The notes: generated from the sequence alone by a model not told the origin. A stretch of 64,000 bases of DNA from Panagrolaimus kolymaensis (GCA_028622995.1 JAJQJQ010000010.1:3162001-3226000); one strand, 5' to 3'; shown: positions 46,023 through 58,122, counted from the first letter of the stretch. Program-made: numbers and translations.

Positions 46023-47574
46023 ATGTCAGAATCCAAAGAAGACACCACCAAGCCTGAAAGCGTTTCAATTATTGCTGTTGAAAATGGTGTAACTTCTTCA
46101 AATGACGATAATGATTTTGGTGGAAGCTCTTCATCATCATCGAGACCTCAAAGAAGGGTTCAATTTAGTCCACGATCTCAACCATTGATTGATGAAGCGA
46201 ATCGACTTCTTTCACTTAAACCCACTGGAACTCCTACTATTAAAGAAGGTGATTCTTTAGAAATGGAATCGCGCGATCTTTACAGATCTTCATCCACGGC
46301 ATTTGCGGCGTAAGTTGAAAATTTTAATTTGTTTCCAAAACTAAAAAAACAATTATTTAGTGTTAGACCAAGCAATCCTTACAAATTGCACATGTCTCCA
46401 AGCATTGGTGGCAGCAGCAGAGTTGGGTTTGAAGATGTGATAACTAACTCTATATCAAGTCGAAAACCAGCGTGGAAAGAGTTACAAGAAAGCATCAAAG
46501 ATTCTTATTATAAAGTAATTTTTCTTTTCTTTTTTTTAAATTCTTACTTAAAGATGCATTTTTAGCCTAAACGAGTTGCTCAACAACAAGATGAAATTAG
46601 AGGTTTTCAAGAATCCTTACTTGAAAGAGGATCACGAAATCGTCGATCAACAAGTCCTTTTGCATATTTATCCAGGCAGCCATCTCATAGTACATATAGC
46701 TCATATGAAAGAGGTAAAATTTGCATAAAAAAGTCCATGAGCTAACCCAAAATGTTTTAGGTCCATATGCCTCACCAGCAGTTAGTAGTTCTCAGGGAAT
46801 AGAATCTTCATCGTCTGCATCAACCGCCGAATCCAGATATGAACGTTTAGCAAATGATGTTGAAGCTCGTCTTTTAAAGACAACATATGGTTTAACTGGA
46901 CGTCATCGAATACCTACAACAAAAGATTTTCGTCGAGCTCCAGAAGCCGCAACAGGAAGTTTAACCGAAGCCTATTTGGATGAAGCTGAATCCATTGTAA
47001 TGCCCCGAACTTATTATAGTCGACCAAATCGACGCGATCCTGATTATTTTGATTTTGATCTTCAACATTCTGTTGACCTTTTTAGAAAACCTGAAGGTCG
47101 CTACGTTCCAAAGGGGTATAAATTTCTAAATTTAATATGCAAATTATTTACCTTTCATTTATTTTTTAGTCCATCATCTTATGATAGCAAGCTTTTGGGT
47201 GATTACAGATCCAAAGGTGATGCTCCATTATCAGGTCACATGTTCACCCAAGGTGAATCAGACTATCGCTCAACTGGCACATCTTTGTTGAGCGCCGCAT
47301 TGCGAACTCCTTCTTTTTGGGAGCATCGATTTTCTTCAATTGGTAATCAAGTACGCGAATCAAATCCTGTAAGCTTTGCAAGCATTGAACGGTAAGTGTC
47401 TTTAATTTTTTTATAACTTTGAAAATCTACTAACATTTTTTTCTGCTAACCATATATAGTAATAAATAACTCAAAATCCTTAAATATTCCAGTAATAGAC
47501 CTGTACCCAACAGATTCACAGAGTATCGAGATCCCGATTTTGAAAACCAGGAAGATGATGATCTCTCTGATTAG
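46023..47574 (+). CDS. Unrecognised Ser/Arg-rich disordered protein
   Basis: Six plus-strand exons join in phase: 46023-46309, 46361-46514, 46566-46713, 46761-47115, 47170-47391, 47493-47574; 415 aa. I do not recognise a family. There is no signal peptide or transmembrane segment. The protein is largely disordered, with Ser runs (residues 36-40 GGSSSSSS-like), RRVQFSPRS near the N-terminus, many Arg/Ser/Tyr motifs (YRSTG, DYRSKGD) and an acidic C-terminus (ENQEDDDLSD). A more conserved-looking middle section contains YERLANDVEARLLKTTYGLT, which could form a short helix. RVQFSP resembles the PP1-docking RVxF consensus (RVQF, about residue 44); this is a motif match only. A cytosolic scaffold or cytoskeletal role is a guess. 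The gene structure itself is well supported. Confidence 0.8.
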
Positions 47575-50549
47575 TAGCAAATTGCAAGTAGTTCTTTCTA
47601 TCCTTCACTTCTCCTTTCCCTACTCCTTTCATGTTCAATAATAAATTTTTAGATATAAGAATTATCCTCGTTATCGTTATCCTTATCGTTATTAAATGAT
47701 ATTCATATATTACAAACATATCTTAAACGGAATATTGCTATCCCAAATTTAAACAAAAATAAACACTTCAAATTCTGTTTCCAAAGCTTTTTTTAAATTG
47801 TAAAAAAAATATTATTGTTTTCCAAATTTTTGAACTTATTAACAAAAGATTTTTTATTGAAAATGTAAAGTATGTCTTGATTTTTTATTCTCCCAGAATA
47901 GCATATTCAGCGTTGTGAAAATGCATTACGGCCATTTTAACTTTTTTTTTAAATAATTTTTGAAATAACTTTTTGAACTTTTTTTATCGAATTTTTTTAT
48001 CAACGTTGCCTTATTGCATTTATATCGATAAAACTGCCATTTTTAGCGTTCATCCTTTATCATTGTTTTGGATGACGCTTGTTTTCGTCGTTTTTTCTTT
48101 CTTTAATTGTTTTCTTTTTTTTTGTAATTAGCCATCCATATTTTCTTTTTCCATTGGATAGATTTAAACGTAGCTTTTTTTAATTTCCATTTTCCGCATT
48201 TTGTTCTTTTTTATGTATCTGTGTTTTAAATAATATTGACGAATGAAATTCTTAAAAACATTGAAAATGAAAACGAACTCATGTTAGTCCACTTTTTTTT
48301 GAAACTTTATTATTCATGAACTTAAAAACAAACAAAAAAATGAAGAAAGAAAGTTTCATTCAGCTTCAGCAAAAATTGTTTTGTGGTTTTTGTTTGCTTT
48401 CGTAGAATGACCCTTTTGCAGCAGCAAAAAAAAAAGAAGATTCATTCCATCGAAAATATTTTGTGTCTTAATTTTTAAAACCTTGTGGTATTCACTCCGC
48501 GATGCTGCTAACTTTTTTTTGTTCAATTTATTTTTCCGGCGCCAAGGTTAAGCTTTTGCATTTTAAAGAGTTTAAATGAGAATCGAAAAGAAAAATGTGA
48601 CGAAGATATGCAAACAATTCGAAAAATTAAATAATTTTTTTGCTGTTGCTTTTTTTCAAATCATAAATCATACTTTTTTTTGTCATTTATTAAACACTAA
48701 TTGCTTGTGAAGAAAAAAAAAACACAATTTCACACATTTTTTATTTCTCAATTTTTGATGACAAAAAACAAATTATTACTTTTTTGCGCACAGTTGGTGG
48801 TAGCTGGCAACAGTAGCAGACCAAAAACAGCATGACCTTAGGTTTGTTTTCAAACATTTATTTTTTGTAGCCATATGACAAGAATAAATGATGAGAAGCT
48901 TAAACTTGGAAGCAAAAAAAATTAGATGAACGGAGGAAAAAAGAATTAAAAAAACACGTGTGCAATTAATTTTCCCTTCTCTCTTTTTTGCTTCCTTATT
49001 TGTGGTTTTAAAAAAGGAAGTTGGTGATTATCCTTATTTTTCTTTTTATTTTTTGTGACAATTCATTAATTCCACCATCAGCATTCCAGAACGAATAACA
49101 TCCTTCTGAAGATGTATCACATGGGCTGCAGAAGAGCAATAAACAACTTGAATTTAGTAGATCTTCGATTTCAAATGCATTCAGGCGTTTTTCCGAGATT
49201 TTTAATCTCCCACTCTTTCTATTTTCTTATGAAATAATATTTTTATGTGTTATTTTTTTCTTGCAAAATAAAAAAAGAGCATAATCAGTTCAAGAAATAT
49301 AAAATAAAAAGCAAAACATTTTTGTTTGGGCGCGCAAAAAAGCAAGCTTCAATGCATTTTAAAAAAGTCAAAAAGCATCATAGAAAAAAAGAGCTCTAGC
49401 AGGCAGAAAAGAAGGAAAAAAAGCGTTAGTGACGCATAGCGAAAGAAAAAAACCGCAAAAAAGGGTGAAGAGCGAAGAAGGAAAAAAAATGTGAAGAAAG
49501 AAATAAGCGAAATGAAAACAAAACACTAAAAGGTCTGTCCCGAAGAAAAAAATATTTAATGCGCGGGCACCGTTGTGCTAACAGACCTCAGCCCGCGGCT
49601 GCTTGTTGGTCGGTCGGCCGCAATGTAATGGAATGAAAATAAATAAGCACCAACGAAAAAAAGTGGCTGCAACCCTAGAGGCTGCCCGGTTGCTTTCGTA
49701 ATTCTTCTTTTCAATTTATTTTTCTTCTCATTCTTCTTACAATGTCTGTTATGACTTGAGCATAAAAAAATTCAGCCGTCTTTTTAATCATCTGTCGGTT
49801 AGCTGCTGCTTGCTGACTGGCGCCAAGAAAGGGTCCCGCCCGCAAAAACATCGCCGCCTTCCGCAATTTTACTGCTGCTGCTAAAAAAACACTCACACAT
49901 CTGTCTTTCACAGCAGCTTTTTACACGTACGGCGGGCGTGGCAGCATGAACACACATTTATATGTTTTTTTTTATTCCTTTTACACTCAACTAAAGAAAA
50001 TAACAAAACTTTGTGCGTGCATAATTTTGTTCGTCTAAAAAAATTGAAAAAAATTTCTTTACAATCACTGAAGAAGAACACACATTGTGTTTTGCGTCAC
50101 CCACCTTTCTTTGTGACCGCGTGGAAAGTATTTTCTGATAATCAAGGCAATAGCAGCAGAGGAGTAAGCAAACGAACAGTTTGTCACGTTAGTGTTGTTG
50201 TTATAACCCCTTTGGCGCCACTAAACTGAATAATCAACCATCGCAATATATTTGTTTCCGGGCCAAACGTGTGCGCGTCGTCGTCGTCCCACTACTGACT
50301 GCAACAACGAAGACGAAGTTTTATTCTTCTTTTTCTGATCTTGAGTCCTTTAAAAAAATCTTCTTTTTTTTTTTTGCAAAAAAACTAAAGGATCACACGT
50401 GCCTTTGAAAATTTGTTTGCTAGTTTTTTTTTCATTCATTCATTCATTCAACAACGAAGCTGACTGATTTTGTTTTGAAGAATTTATTTCACTCATTTAT
50501 TGCTTATTATTATTCGTTTATTTTATTTTTATTACCATTAAAATTAATT
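47575..50549. other. 3-kb intergenic region, no gene seen
   Basis: AT-rich DNA between two unrecognised genes on the same strand. A GC-rich islet at about 49540-49880 and another at 50080-50310 (with a GTC repeat at 50275-50289 and a CATT repeat at about 50431-50450) stand out, the latter just upstream of the next gene. No coding chain or tRNA fold is supported. Confidence 0.5.
50275..50450. repeat. GTC tract and CATT tract upstream of the 50.5-kb gene
   Basis: A GTC trinucleotide run at 50275-50289 and five CATT units at about 50431-50450 lie 100-270 bp before the start codon of the next gene. Both are visible directly; any promoter role is speculation. Confidence 0.75.
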
Positions 50550-51146
50550 ATGTTGGCTCCTATTATAACCAAAGATATGAAATTATTTCCAACGAAGCCT
50601 ATTCCAACATCAAGAATTAAAAATGTTCGTTCGAGAGCTCAAAGTTTACAAGATTTTGCAAATTCAAATAATACCAAACAACGAGTGAAAGTTGCTCCAA
50701 CTCAAAAACGAAATGCTCAAAGTGTTGGAAATCTTTCATTACCAAATCTTTCAAGAAGTCCGCCAAAAGTTTCAGCGATAAATCGGAAACCTTTGGCTGC
50801 GATTGCTGAAGGAGTGGAATTACCTAGTTCCAGTTGTAATTTAACCAATGTGCCCCAATCCGAACCAAATGTGAATGCATCCTCAAAAATTATTGTTGCA
50901 AAACCCCGATCTGTGGCCTTAGATGATTTACGTGTAATTGCTCAAAAGGATTTTGTTGATCCAACTCAATCTTTGACGAATTCGGAAAATAATACTTCAG
51001 CTGAAAATAGTGGTACTGTGTCACCTAATTCTTCACCAAGCGATGATAAAGTATCTCCAACATCTGCAAGTAAACGATTTATTTCCAAATTGACTTCTGT
51101 ATTTAAATCCAACAAATCCAATAAAAATTCCATCGATGATGAATGA
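50550..51146 (+). CDS. Unrecognised intron-less Ser-rich basic protein
   Basis: A single-exon frame gives 198 aa from ATG 50550 (MLAPIITKDMKLFPTKP). An in-frame ATG at 50475 would add a hydrophobic leader encoded by T-rich DNA; I prefer 50550 because coding character begins there. The protein is disordered, with many Ser-Pro sites and repeated basic Ser motifs (SRAQSLQDF, RNAQSVGNLSLP, KPRSVALDDL) that look like kinase or 14-3-3 targets of the RxxS type. A basic C-terminal segment (SKRFISKLTSVFKSNKS) may form an amphipathic helix. No known domain is recognised. An AATAAA polyadenylation signal at 51515-51520 fits the 3' end. It is the only intron-less intracellular gene here; a retrocopy origin is possible but unproven. 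Confidence 0.75.
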   Translation: MLAPIITKDMKLFPTKPIPTSRIKNVRSRAQSLQDFANSNNTKQRVKVAPTQKRNAQSVGNLSLPNLSRSPPKVSAINRKPLAAIAEGVELPSSSCNLTNVPQSEPNVNASSKIIVAKPRSVALDDLRVIAQKDFVDPTQSLTNSENNTSAENSGTVSPNSSPSDDKVSPTSASKRFISKLTSVFKSNKSNKNSIDDE

Positions 51147-53262
51147 TAATGTTGTTATTGCTCCAACTAGTCCTAATTCTTCATAATTTTAATAACAATC
51201 AATATAAAAAAAACGCGCTAGCGGGTAACATATCAATTTTTATCTATCCATCTATGTTTTGGCTTTCATCCGGTATTTATGCAAAGTCTATATATATATA
51301 TATATTATAAATATGAGTCCTAAAATTTACTTTTTTTCTTTCAATTTTATGCTTTCCATTTTTATTGTAAATTTATATTTTTTTACTTTTTGGGAGTTGG
51401 TAATTTTTTATATATATATTAGTTTGTGGCACATATATGTGTATTTTTGCCTTATTATTACATACTATTGTTTTCTTGGTGATTAAAAAGTTTTATTGTA
51501 TTTGATATCCTTAAAATAAAGAATTGCTATTATATTATTATCTTTTTTGTTTATTTAACATTTTGTGCGTCAAAAAATAAAAAAAACATTTATAAAAGCC
51601 GTTTGTTTCGATGCAAAAAAATAAAATCAACGACGATGATCTTCAAGGTGTTTGGTTTTTTAACAAAAAAAAAATCATTTAAATATTTATTCGTCGTCTT
51701 TCTTTCTTTTTTTCTATGTTTGTTTTCTTTTCTCACTTAGAAGCAAAAAAAATTTCATCATGCTTTGCTGCTGCTCCTTGTTGCTGCTGACTTCTTGGAC
51801 CTTTTGCTGCTTGTTTTTTTTTGTTGAAGGAATTATCTATCCGTTGGTTGCAATTGCGTCATCCTTTCTCACTTTTATTTTTATTTTTACTCATCTTTTT
51901 TTGTTGCAAACAACCATGAGAAGATGTAAGTAAGTGGCAACTTGCCAATGTAAAAAAAAATAATAAGAAGGTGTGATTAATCGCCGTGTTTCTTTAAATG
52001 AATGAAGGAATTTTGATAAGAAATAATTTCACCGTTATCAAAAAAAAAGAAACTGTCATCCTCTTCTTTTTTTAGTCATCCATAAAATACAAGAATAGAA
52101 ACAATGTCATCATGATAGGGAAAGGAAAAAACATATGAGACATATGAGTTTTCAGCTTATCTATGTTTTAAAAAGTCCCATGATTTTTTTAAACAAAAAA
52201 ATGAAAAGAGTTTTGATTCATTTTTTGCTTTGTTTAAACAGGAGGAACACATTTTAAAGCGTGATCGTTATTTACAAGCTTCAAGTTTGAAGAAAAGCTT
52301 CATTCATTGTTGAACATTTTTCAAAATTCTTCTATTCTCTATAACGCAATTGGTTTTTGGTCGAACTTATTTTCTTTTCACTGACTGCCTGCAGGCATGT
52401 TCTCGACAAGCTAAAGAAACAAGCCCAAAAACAAGCTGTTGCAAAAAAAGGAAAGAAAAAGTTTTTTTTAACGGAAATTCATATTGCTTTTTTTCTTTCG
52501 TTTCTTCCTCGTTTTAGACCGCAACAAAAAAAGTTTGAAAACGAGGCCCATATTTTTTTTTCAATCCCTCCAAAAATGCAAATCATTATTGGTCACATTT
52601 TTTAAAGAAAATTTTTAATGGCATTTTTTTCTTTGACCAAAAAAATAGTAAGCATTATATTATTTGTTTGCACCTTATCTTCTGGAAGCAAAAAAATAAA
52701 ATAAAAAGGAAGTAAATAATTTTATTATTCGGACAATTGCAATTGGAGATAAATGTCCCATCTTTATTAAGACAAGTTAAAATATCAATCTTATCTAGCC
52801 GGCAATGGTCATCAGTAAACAACCAAAATAAAAAATTAGGAAGACAATAGGCAGTCAGTAAATTTTGGGCGGATGAAAAACATTCATTAATTTAAAAAAA
52901 CGACTCACGAGTTCTTACATTCCAGGTGTGCACTCATTTTTTGGATTAAACAAAAAAACAACAGTTGACTTGGAATGAATGAATTTTTTTTTTGTGTGGG
53001 CTTTTTATTTGCTAAAAGTTTATTTGATTTCATTCAGGATTATTCTTTTCATTCAACATTAAAATTAAAAATTACATCGGTGTGTTTTTTATCATTCATC
53101 ATTAAAACTATCAAAAAAACTTTTTATCACAACCTTCTTTGAGCAATAATATCAAAACAAAATAATAAAAGAGAAAAGAAAAACGTTGAAAAAATTTAAA
53201 AAGCTTAAAAACCAAACTAATAAAACACAAAAAAACTGAACGAAATACGATTACATTTTGTT
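51147..53262. other. Intergenic region, no gene seen
   Basis: AT-rich 2.1 kb between the tail-end of the 50.5-kb gene (with a TA microsatellite at about 51288-51305) and the 3' end of a minus-strand gene. Open frames are short and low-complexity, such as a Lys/Phe-rich one at 52357-52605. Nothing is supported. Confidence 0.55.
51288..51305. repeat. TA dinucleotide microsatellite
   Basis: About nine TA units in the presumed 3' UTR of the preceding gene. Seen directly. Confidence 0.85.
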
Positions 53263-54115
53263 TTACACTTTTTGTAAATTATCAGAATATTCTGGGTCTT
53301 TGCCTTTTCTAACTGCAATCCAAATACCTAAAAGGCAAGTAATGACAACGACAAGGGCAACAATCGCGGCTTGAATGATCAAAAGGCTGTTATCTGCATT
53401 TCCTTCAATATCGATAAGGTTATTGACCTAGAAAATAAATATTATTAATTAATTCCTAATATATATTTAAAAAAACATACTTCTTCAATCGAATCAATAT
53501 CAAAATCAACAAATTGAGTTAAATGTCCAAGAACTTTAATTTTATTTACAATTGCATTGGGATCAATGAAATCATCAGCTTCATATGGCATTTCAGAATC
53601 TTCAGTATCTTTATTTTTAATTACAAATTGAACGATATATTCATTATCTTCATTTCCAAAGCAACCTTGTCGAAGGATAATAATATCATGCTGAAAAATT
53701 TTTTTTTGTGGTTTAGATCAATTTTTTTATATATTTTTTTATCTCACCTCGTCTTCCTTTAAGGAATGAGCAAGTTGTTCCTTAAATTGCGCTTCAGGGA
53801 ATTCATCATGGATGCTTGTAGTTTCATCAAGCTTAAATTTGATTGAAACAGCTGGAAAGGTATATTTATCTTGCATGTTTAATAAAAAATTGCATGATTT
53901 TTCTGGTGGAGGTTCCTATAAAAAAAGATAAATTTTTTGATATAAGAAAATGCTTTTTTTAGTGATTGATCGCTTACTTCTGAGGTTCCCATAGCACAAA
54001 CACATGCATGATCTACATCGATATCTGCATTGCAGATGGTGTGATTTTGAATAGGACAAATATCGGATAAACATCCAAGAATAATAGCGGCAAATATTAA
54101 AAGCTTGAATAACAT
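53263..54115 (-). CDS. Unrecognised type I single-pass membrane protein
   Basis: Four minus-strand exons in phase: 54115-53978, 53915-53748, 53690-53481, 53427-53263; 226 aa. A signal peptide opens the protein (MLFKLLIFAAIILGCLS), then a Cys-containing start of the ectodomain (ICPIQNHTICNADIDVDHAC). Residues 47-170 form an acidic extracellular domain with only two more Cys (KSCNF, QGCFGN). A transmembrane helix follows at about residues 187-208 (LLIIQAAIVALVVVITCLLG), then a short basic cytosolic tail (AVRKGKDPEYSDNL) ending in QKV. The spacing of beta-like hydrophobic segments could suit an SEA-like or other small extracellular module, but I do not recognise a family. ATG 54115 is preferred over the upstream 54133 ATG because a TTTATAG acceptor-like site falls between them. 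Confidence 0.8.
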
Positions 54116-55434
54116 TTTTCTATAAATAAACAAACAAAAAATGGATTAAAATATGAAATGAGGCCGACTACGTTTACTCAAAAAATAAATCTCCAACAAT
54201 ACATACACGTTAAGTTACTACTAGTTTTCGGTTAAAAAAAGCACACTAAATAACAACATTTTCCTTTTATCTAACAAAAAAAAACATGAATAAAAAAGCG
54301 AAACAACCTTATTTCCGATGTAAGAGTTTCAAACAAAAAAAGAAAAAAAAAGAATGAACATAAGCTTGCAATATTTTTTTTTACTTAACAACGACTACTA
54401 TTTTTTCAAACAATACTTCCTCTTTTAAAAAAATTTCCAACCAACAAAAACTAAAAAAAATACTGGCACAGTATTTTTATTTTTTACCTTGGAAGAAGGT
54501 AAAAAAGTTATTTAACTTTAAAGTTCCCAATTAACTTAGAAGAAGAAAAAGAAGCTTTAAACACAAGCATGAGGGGCTTTTTTAACGTCAATAATTATTT
54601 CACAGCCGAGCGGAAGAAGAGGAAATCTTTCATCTTTTCTTATTTTTTTTTACTTACGACAAGCCACTTTCACTATTTGGTTGGAAGAAAGAGGATGAGA
54701 TCGTCGTCGGTGCTTTATCTTTCAAACACTGCAGCAGCAACAACCAACAACGTAAGTTGAAGGTTAAAGCTGGAGGCTCTCGACGACCTATTGCCCACTT
54801 CAAAATTGTCTATTTTTTTATATTGTTTTCTTTCAATGTATGTGCAATTTTTGTATTTCGGGTTGAAATAAGAGTAAAAATATTTGGAACTTTTTCGAGA
54901 ATTCTTTTCTTTTTTTGTTGTTGATTTAAGTGGGCTTTTTTTTAAATAACAAAAATGGTCTATGAATAATGTAACAATAAACGATTTACTTTTACCATTA
55001 AAATTACAAATATCTCAATGCAAAATTTTTGATATTTTCATTATAAATTTTGCTAATATATTAAATTGTTAGGAATGACGTAGGAAATTTTTTTAAATGT
55101 TTCCATCACTTTTTTTGTACGCTTGAACTACGATACAAAATGTGCCCTTTGTACAGGTTTTGCAAACAACTACGCCAACACATAAAGAAAATGATAACGA
55201 ACTCCATTGTCTTTTTTATCCAGCGATTAAAGCTTTGGTGCATGAACAAACAAAAATTTGATGATTTTAATATTAAACAATGCAATACCACAAATTTTTG
55301 TTCAAAAAATTATGAGATGTATCAAAGCACATATTTCAAGAAAACACAATTATTGTTAATTTACTGACTATAAAAAGAGATCATGGGAATGATAAAAAAT
55401 TATATTGTAGTAGCAAAAGCAGCTCAATAAAAAA
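54116..55434. other. Divergent intergenic region, no gene seen
   Basis: This 1.3-kb interval lies between two secretory-pathway genes read in opposite directions. It is A/T-run-rich with a GC-richer patch at about 54600-54790. Both promoters should be here. No coding sequence is supported. Confidence 0.55.
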
Positions 55435-56212
55435 ATGTTTTCAATCATTCCATTTGCAACCGTCTTGATTCTTCTTTCCAATAGTATTATTGGAGTTCCA
55501 ATTCCATCATCATGTCCAGTTTGTCCACCATTACATTTGATTACCCAAGAAGAAGGTTCACCTATTTTAATGGCTCCAAGTAAATAAACTTATCATAACA
55601 AAAAGTTATTTTGAAAAACATTAATTAGATAGTCAATTTGCTTGTAGCAGCATCACTCCCATGAACACCACATGCATGTCAACAGTTAAATGTTGGGGAA
55701 CCAATCCTTCAAAAACAAGCGCAACCGTAATGTTTGCAAAAACTCCTAACTCTGATATTTGGGGTGGTTTAACTACCTTTGGAATAGAAGCTCAAATTCA
55801 AGATCTTATATGTACACCAAATGGATGGGCCCGAGCTAGCTTCCCTGATTATCCACAAGGAAAAAATATTCTCTGTGTCGGTAAGAAACAAAATTTTTTC
55901 TGAATGGTAAAAGTTTCTTTTTTTCTAGCTGATCTTCCACCAAATTCCGATAAGCATAGATGCACAGCTACTCCACCAGTAATTTGCGAAAATGGATGGG
56001 ATTTTGATCAACAAACAAATGATTGTTTTATGGTTTATAAAAATTATTTTTAAAAACATTTTTAACAACATTGATTTTAGAATCTCGGTGATATTCCTGC
56101 AAATTTTGGTGAAACTGTATGTCAATTATGGGCTGCTCAGTTTACTTCCATTCAAAGCCCAGATGAAAACAAAACTGTTAATGGGTGCAAAAAGCCTGCT
56201 TCACCACAATGA
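55435..56212 (+). CDS. Unrecognised secreted Cys-rich protein
   Basis: Four exons in phase: 55435-55579, 55629-55880, 55929-56032, 56081-56212; 210 aa. A signal peptide (MFSIIPFATVLILLSNSIIG) is followed by CPVCPP. The mature part has about 12 Cys, an even number that suits disulfides, with no transmembrane segment. A central block (TCMSTVKCWG to QDLICTPNGWA) has the look of small nematode Cys-rich extracellular domains of the C6/DUF281 kind, but I cannot assign it firmly. Two further Cys-containing segments follow (RCTATPPVICENGWDF and CQLWAAQF). An AATAAA signal at 56229-56234 follows the stop by 17 bp. It is convergent with the 7TM receptor gene. It is not recognisable as a toxin; its function is unknown. 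Confidence 0.8.
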
Positions 56213-56684
56213 AATATCTTTTTAATGAAATAAAAAAGCTTTTATGAATTTACTATATTAATGATTATTCAAAACCATTGTTAGTTTTATAAATAAAAAA
56301 TTTATGTTGCAATATTACGATATAAGCAAGTTTTCAAATATTCAAATCCAGATTTTATAACAATTTCTTATAAACTTCGCTCATAACAAATGCCTTTTTT
56401 ATTAGTAGCCAAAAATAGTTAATTTAAATGCAATTTTTTATAATAACCAGCTTTTAAACAGGAATGGTAAATGTTCTTTGTTTTAAAAACTGCAAAAATT
56501 GTATTAAATTTAACAGTTTTTTTTATTGATATTTTGAAAAACATAAATGTATTCTCGTTATTAGATTTAAAAAAGATTTTTTACTTTTGGAAAATTATTT
56601 TTATAAATATGACATAAAAAAAAGTGTTAAAAAAATAGAATATCAAATAATAAATTACATTTAAGACGAAACTTTGGAGTTATT
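56213..56684. other. Convergent intergenic region
   Basis: The 470 bp between two converging stop codons are AT-rich. Apart from the AATAAA signal for the plus-strand gene at 56229-56234 nothing is seen. Confidence 0.6.
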
Positions 56685-57851
56685 TCAATGTGGAAAAAGC
56701 TTTTTATAAATTTTCCGAGGATTTTTAAAAGACTTATAAATAAATTTGAAAAAATTAATGATAGCTTCACGATAGCCCGTCATAATTCCCAAAACAATAA
56801 GAGATTCAATAAAAATTCGACATAACATTATTGTTTGTAAAACTGGAGTTTGCGCTAAACCCCAATTTCCATCAAGCCATAAAGGCAGTCGTAAGTCAAC
56901 ACAAGTTTCGTCGCATATTTCTGAAATATCGTTCCACGATGTAATAACATTCTTGTTAAATGTGGACATTAAAATAGTTTCCAAGCTACTTGTAAAATCA
57001 AGAGAAAATACAAAAAAATTAATCAAAGTTTGACACGAAATAACGAAAGAAATTCGAAGAGATTTTATAAACTCTGCTCGATTTTGTTTTAAGAGGAATG
57101 CAGCCCGATTTCCGATACGAATAGTTATCATCACCGCAGCTATTAAAGATATGAATAAACATATAAAAGGTTTGGCCATTACAATACATTCGAAAGCTAA
57201 ATATAAATAGTAAAAACAATTTGTTAAAAATTCGTTTACAGGATAGCAAGAAACCTTTTTTAATTTGTGTTTCTTTTTATTGGCTAAACATTGCTGTTCT
57301 AAAAAAAATTCCCGCTCCATCCAAAGTTTCATAAATAATGGACCGAGATGCATGCCAATCATAATAAAATTAAAAATAAGAATTGTATAAAAAATTCTTC
57401 GATTTTTTGTCAATTTTTTATAAAAGGTTGTAAAATATAAACATAAAAAACGAGTGAAAGAAAAAAGAAATAAAGATGAGTAAGCGTTGTAAGCGATAAT
57501 CTCCAAAATAAATACAAATAAGTATCTGTTTGAAAAAGCAAAATTAAATATGCAAGAACCTTGAAAGTTAAAATCGAAGAAAGTATGGCCAGGATTTTTA
57601 CAAATATAGTAATAAGCAATTAAAAAATCCCAAAAAGCTTGATTTAGTATGAACCATCGATAATTTTCTTTTATTCCACCAAAAAGTGATATTATTACAA
57701 TAATAATTAAAAGTGCGATGCAAATATGTCCAAAATTCACTTGATACATGGCTTCAGAAAAATGAGCCAAAAAACATCTAAAATTATCCAAATCGTTGAG
57801 TTTATGCCCATATGCAAAACATATTAACGTATTTTTCTTTTTTTCAACCAT
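56685..57851 (-). CDS. Seven-transmembrane receptor-like protein (nematode serpentine type)
   Basis: One uninterrupted minus-strand exon encodes 388 aa. Seven or so hydrophobic helices are visible: about residues 42-58 (ICIALLIIIVIISLF), 68-82, 105-135 (FVFILEIIAYNAYSSLFLFS), 150-170 (IFYTILIFNFIMIGMHLG), 222-246 (FICLFISLIAAVMITIRI), 265-285 (ISFVISCQTLINFFVFS) and 335-355 (IMLCRIFIESLIVLGIM). After TM3 the segment FTRFLCLYFTTFYKKL resembles the intracellular-loop-2 region of nematode serpentine chemoreceptors (R-rich motif then P/Y-rich helix start). There is no classical NPxxY. The lack of introns is unusual beside its multi-exon neighbours. A start at MYQVNF further in is possible. It might be a chemoreceptor; family and ligand are unassigned. 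Confidence 0.65.
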   Translation of the reverse strand: MVEKKKNTLICFAYGHKLNDLDNFRCFLAHFSEAMYQVNFGHICIALLIIIVIISLFGGIKENYRWFILNQAFWDFLIAYYYICKNPGHTFFDFNFQGSCIFNFAFSNRYLFVFILEIIAYNAYSSLFLFSFTRFLCLYFTTFYKKLTKNRRIFYTILIFNFIMIGMHLGPLFMKLWMEREFFLEQQCLANKKKHKLKKVSCYPVNEFLTNCFYYLYLAFECIVMAKPFICLFISLIAAVMITIRIGNRAAFLLKQNRAEFIKSLRISFVISCQTLINFFVFSLDFTSSLETILMSTFNKNVITSWNDISEICDETCVDLRLPLWLDGNWGLAQTPVLQTIMLCRIFIESLIVLGIMTGYREAIINFFKFIYKSFKNPRKIYKKLFPH

Positions 57852-58122
57852 ATCTTAGGACAAGGTTAGAAGAGAAAACAAAAATATATGGCCACCTTTT
57901 ATATGCACTTTATAAAAATGTCGTATGGTACATAAACACATGCTACATAGATGTATGCAATTATCCTGTTTTTTTTAAAGTTAATATGATTTCGATTTTA
58001 GAACATTTAGAAAAATTGTTATTATGTTTAATAAATTTAATAAGCTTTAAAGCTTCAGAGAACAAATACCACAAATTTTATTTACAAAATAAATGTATTT
58101 TAAAAAAAACCAAAATGTCCCG

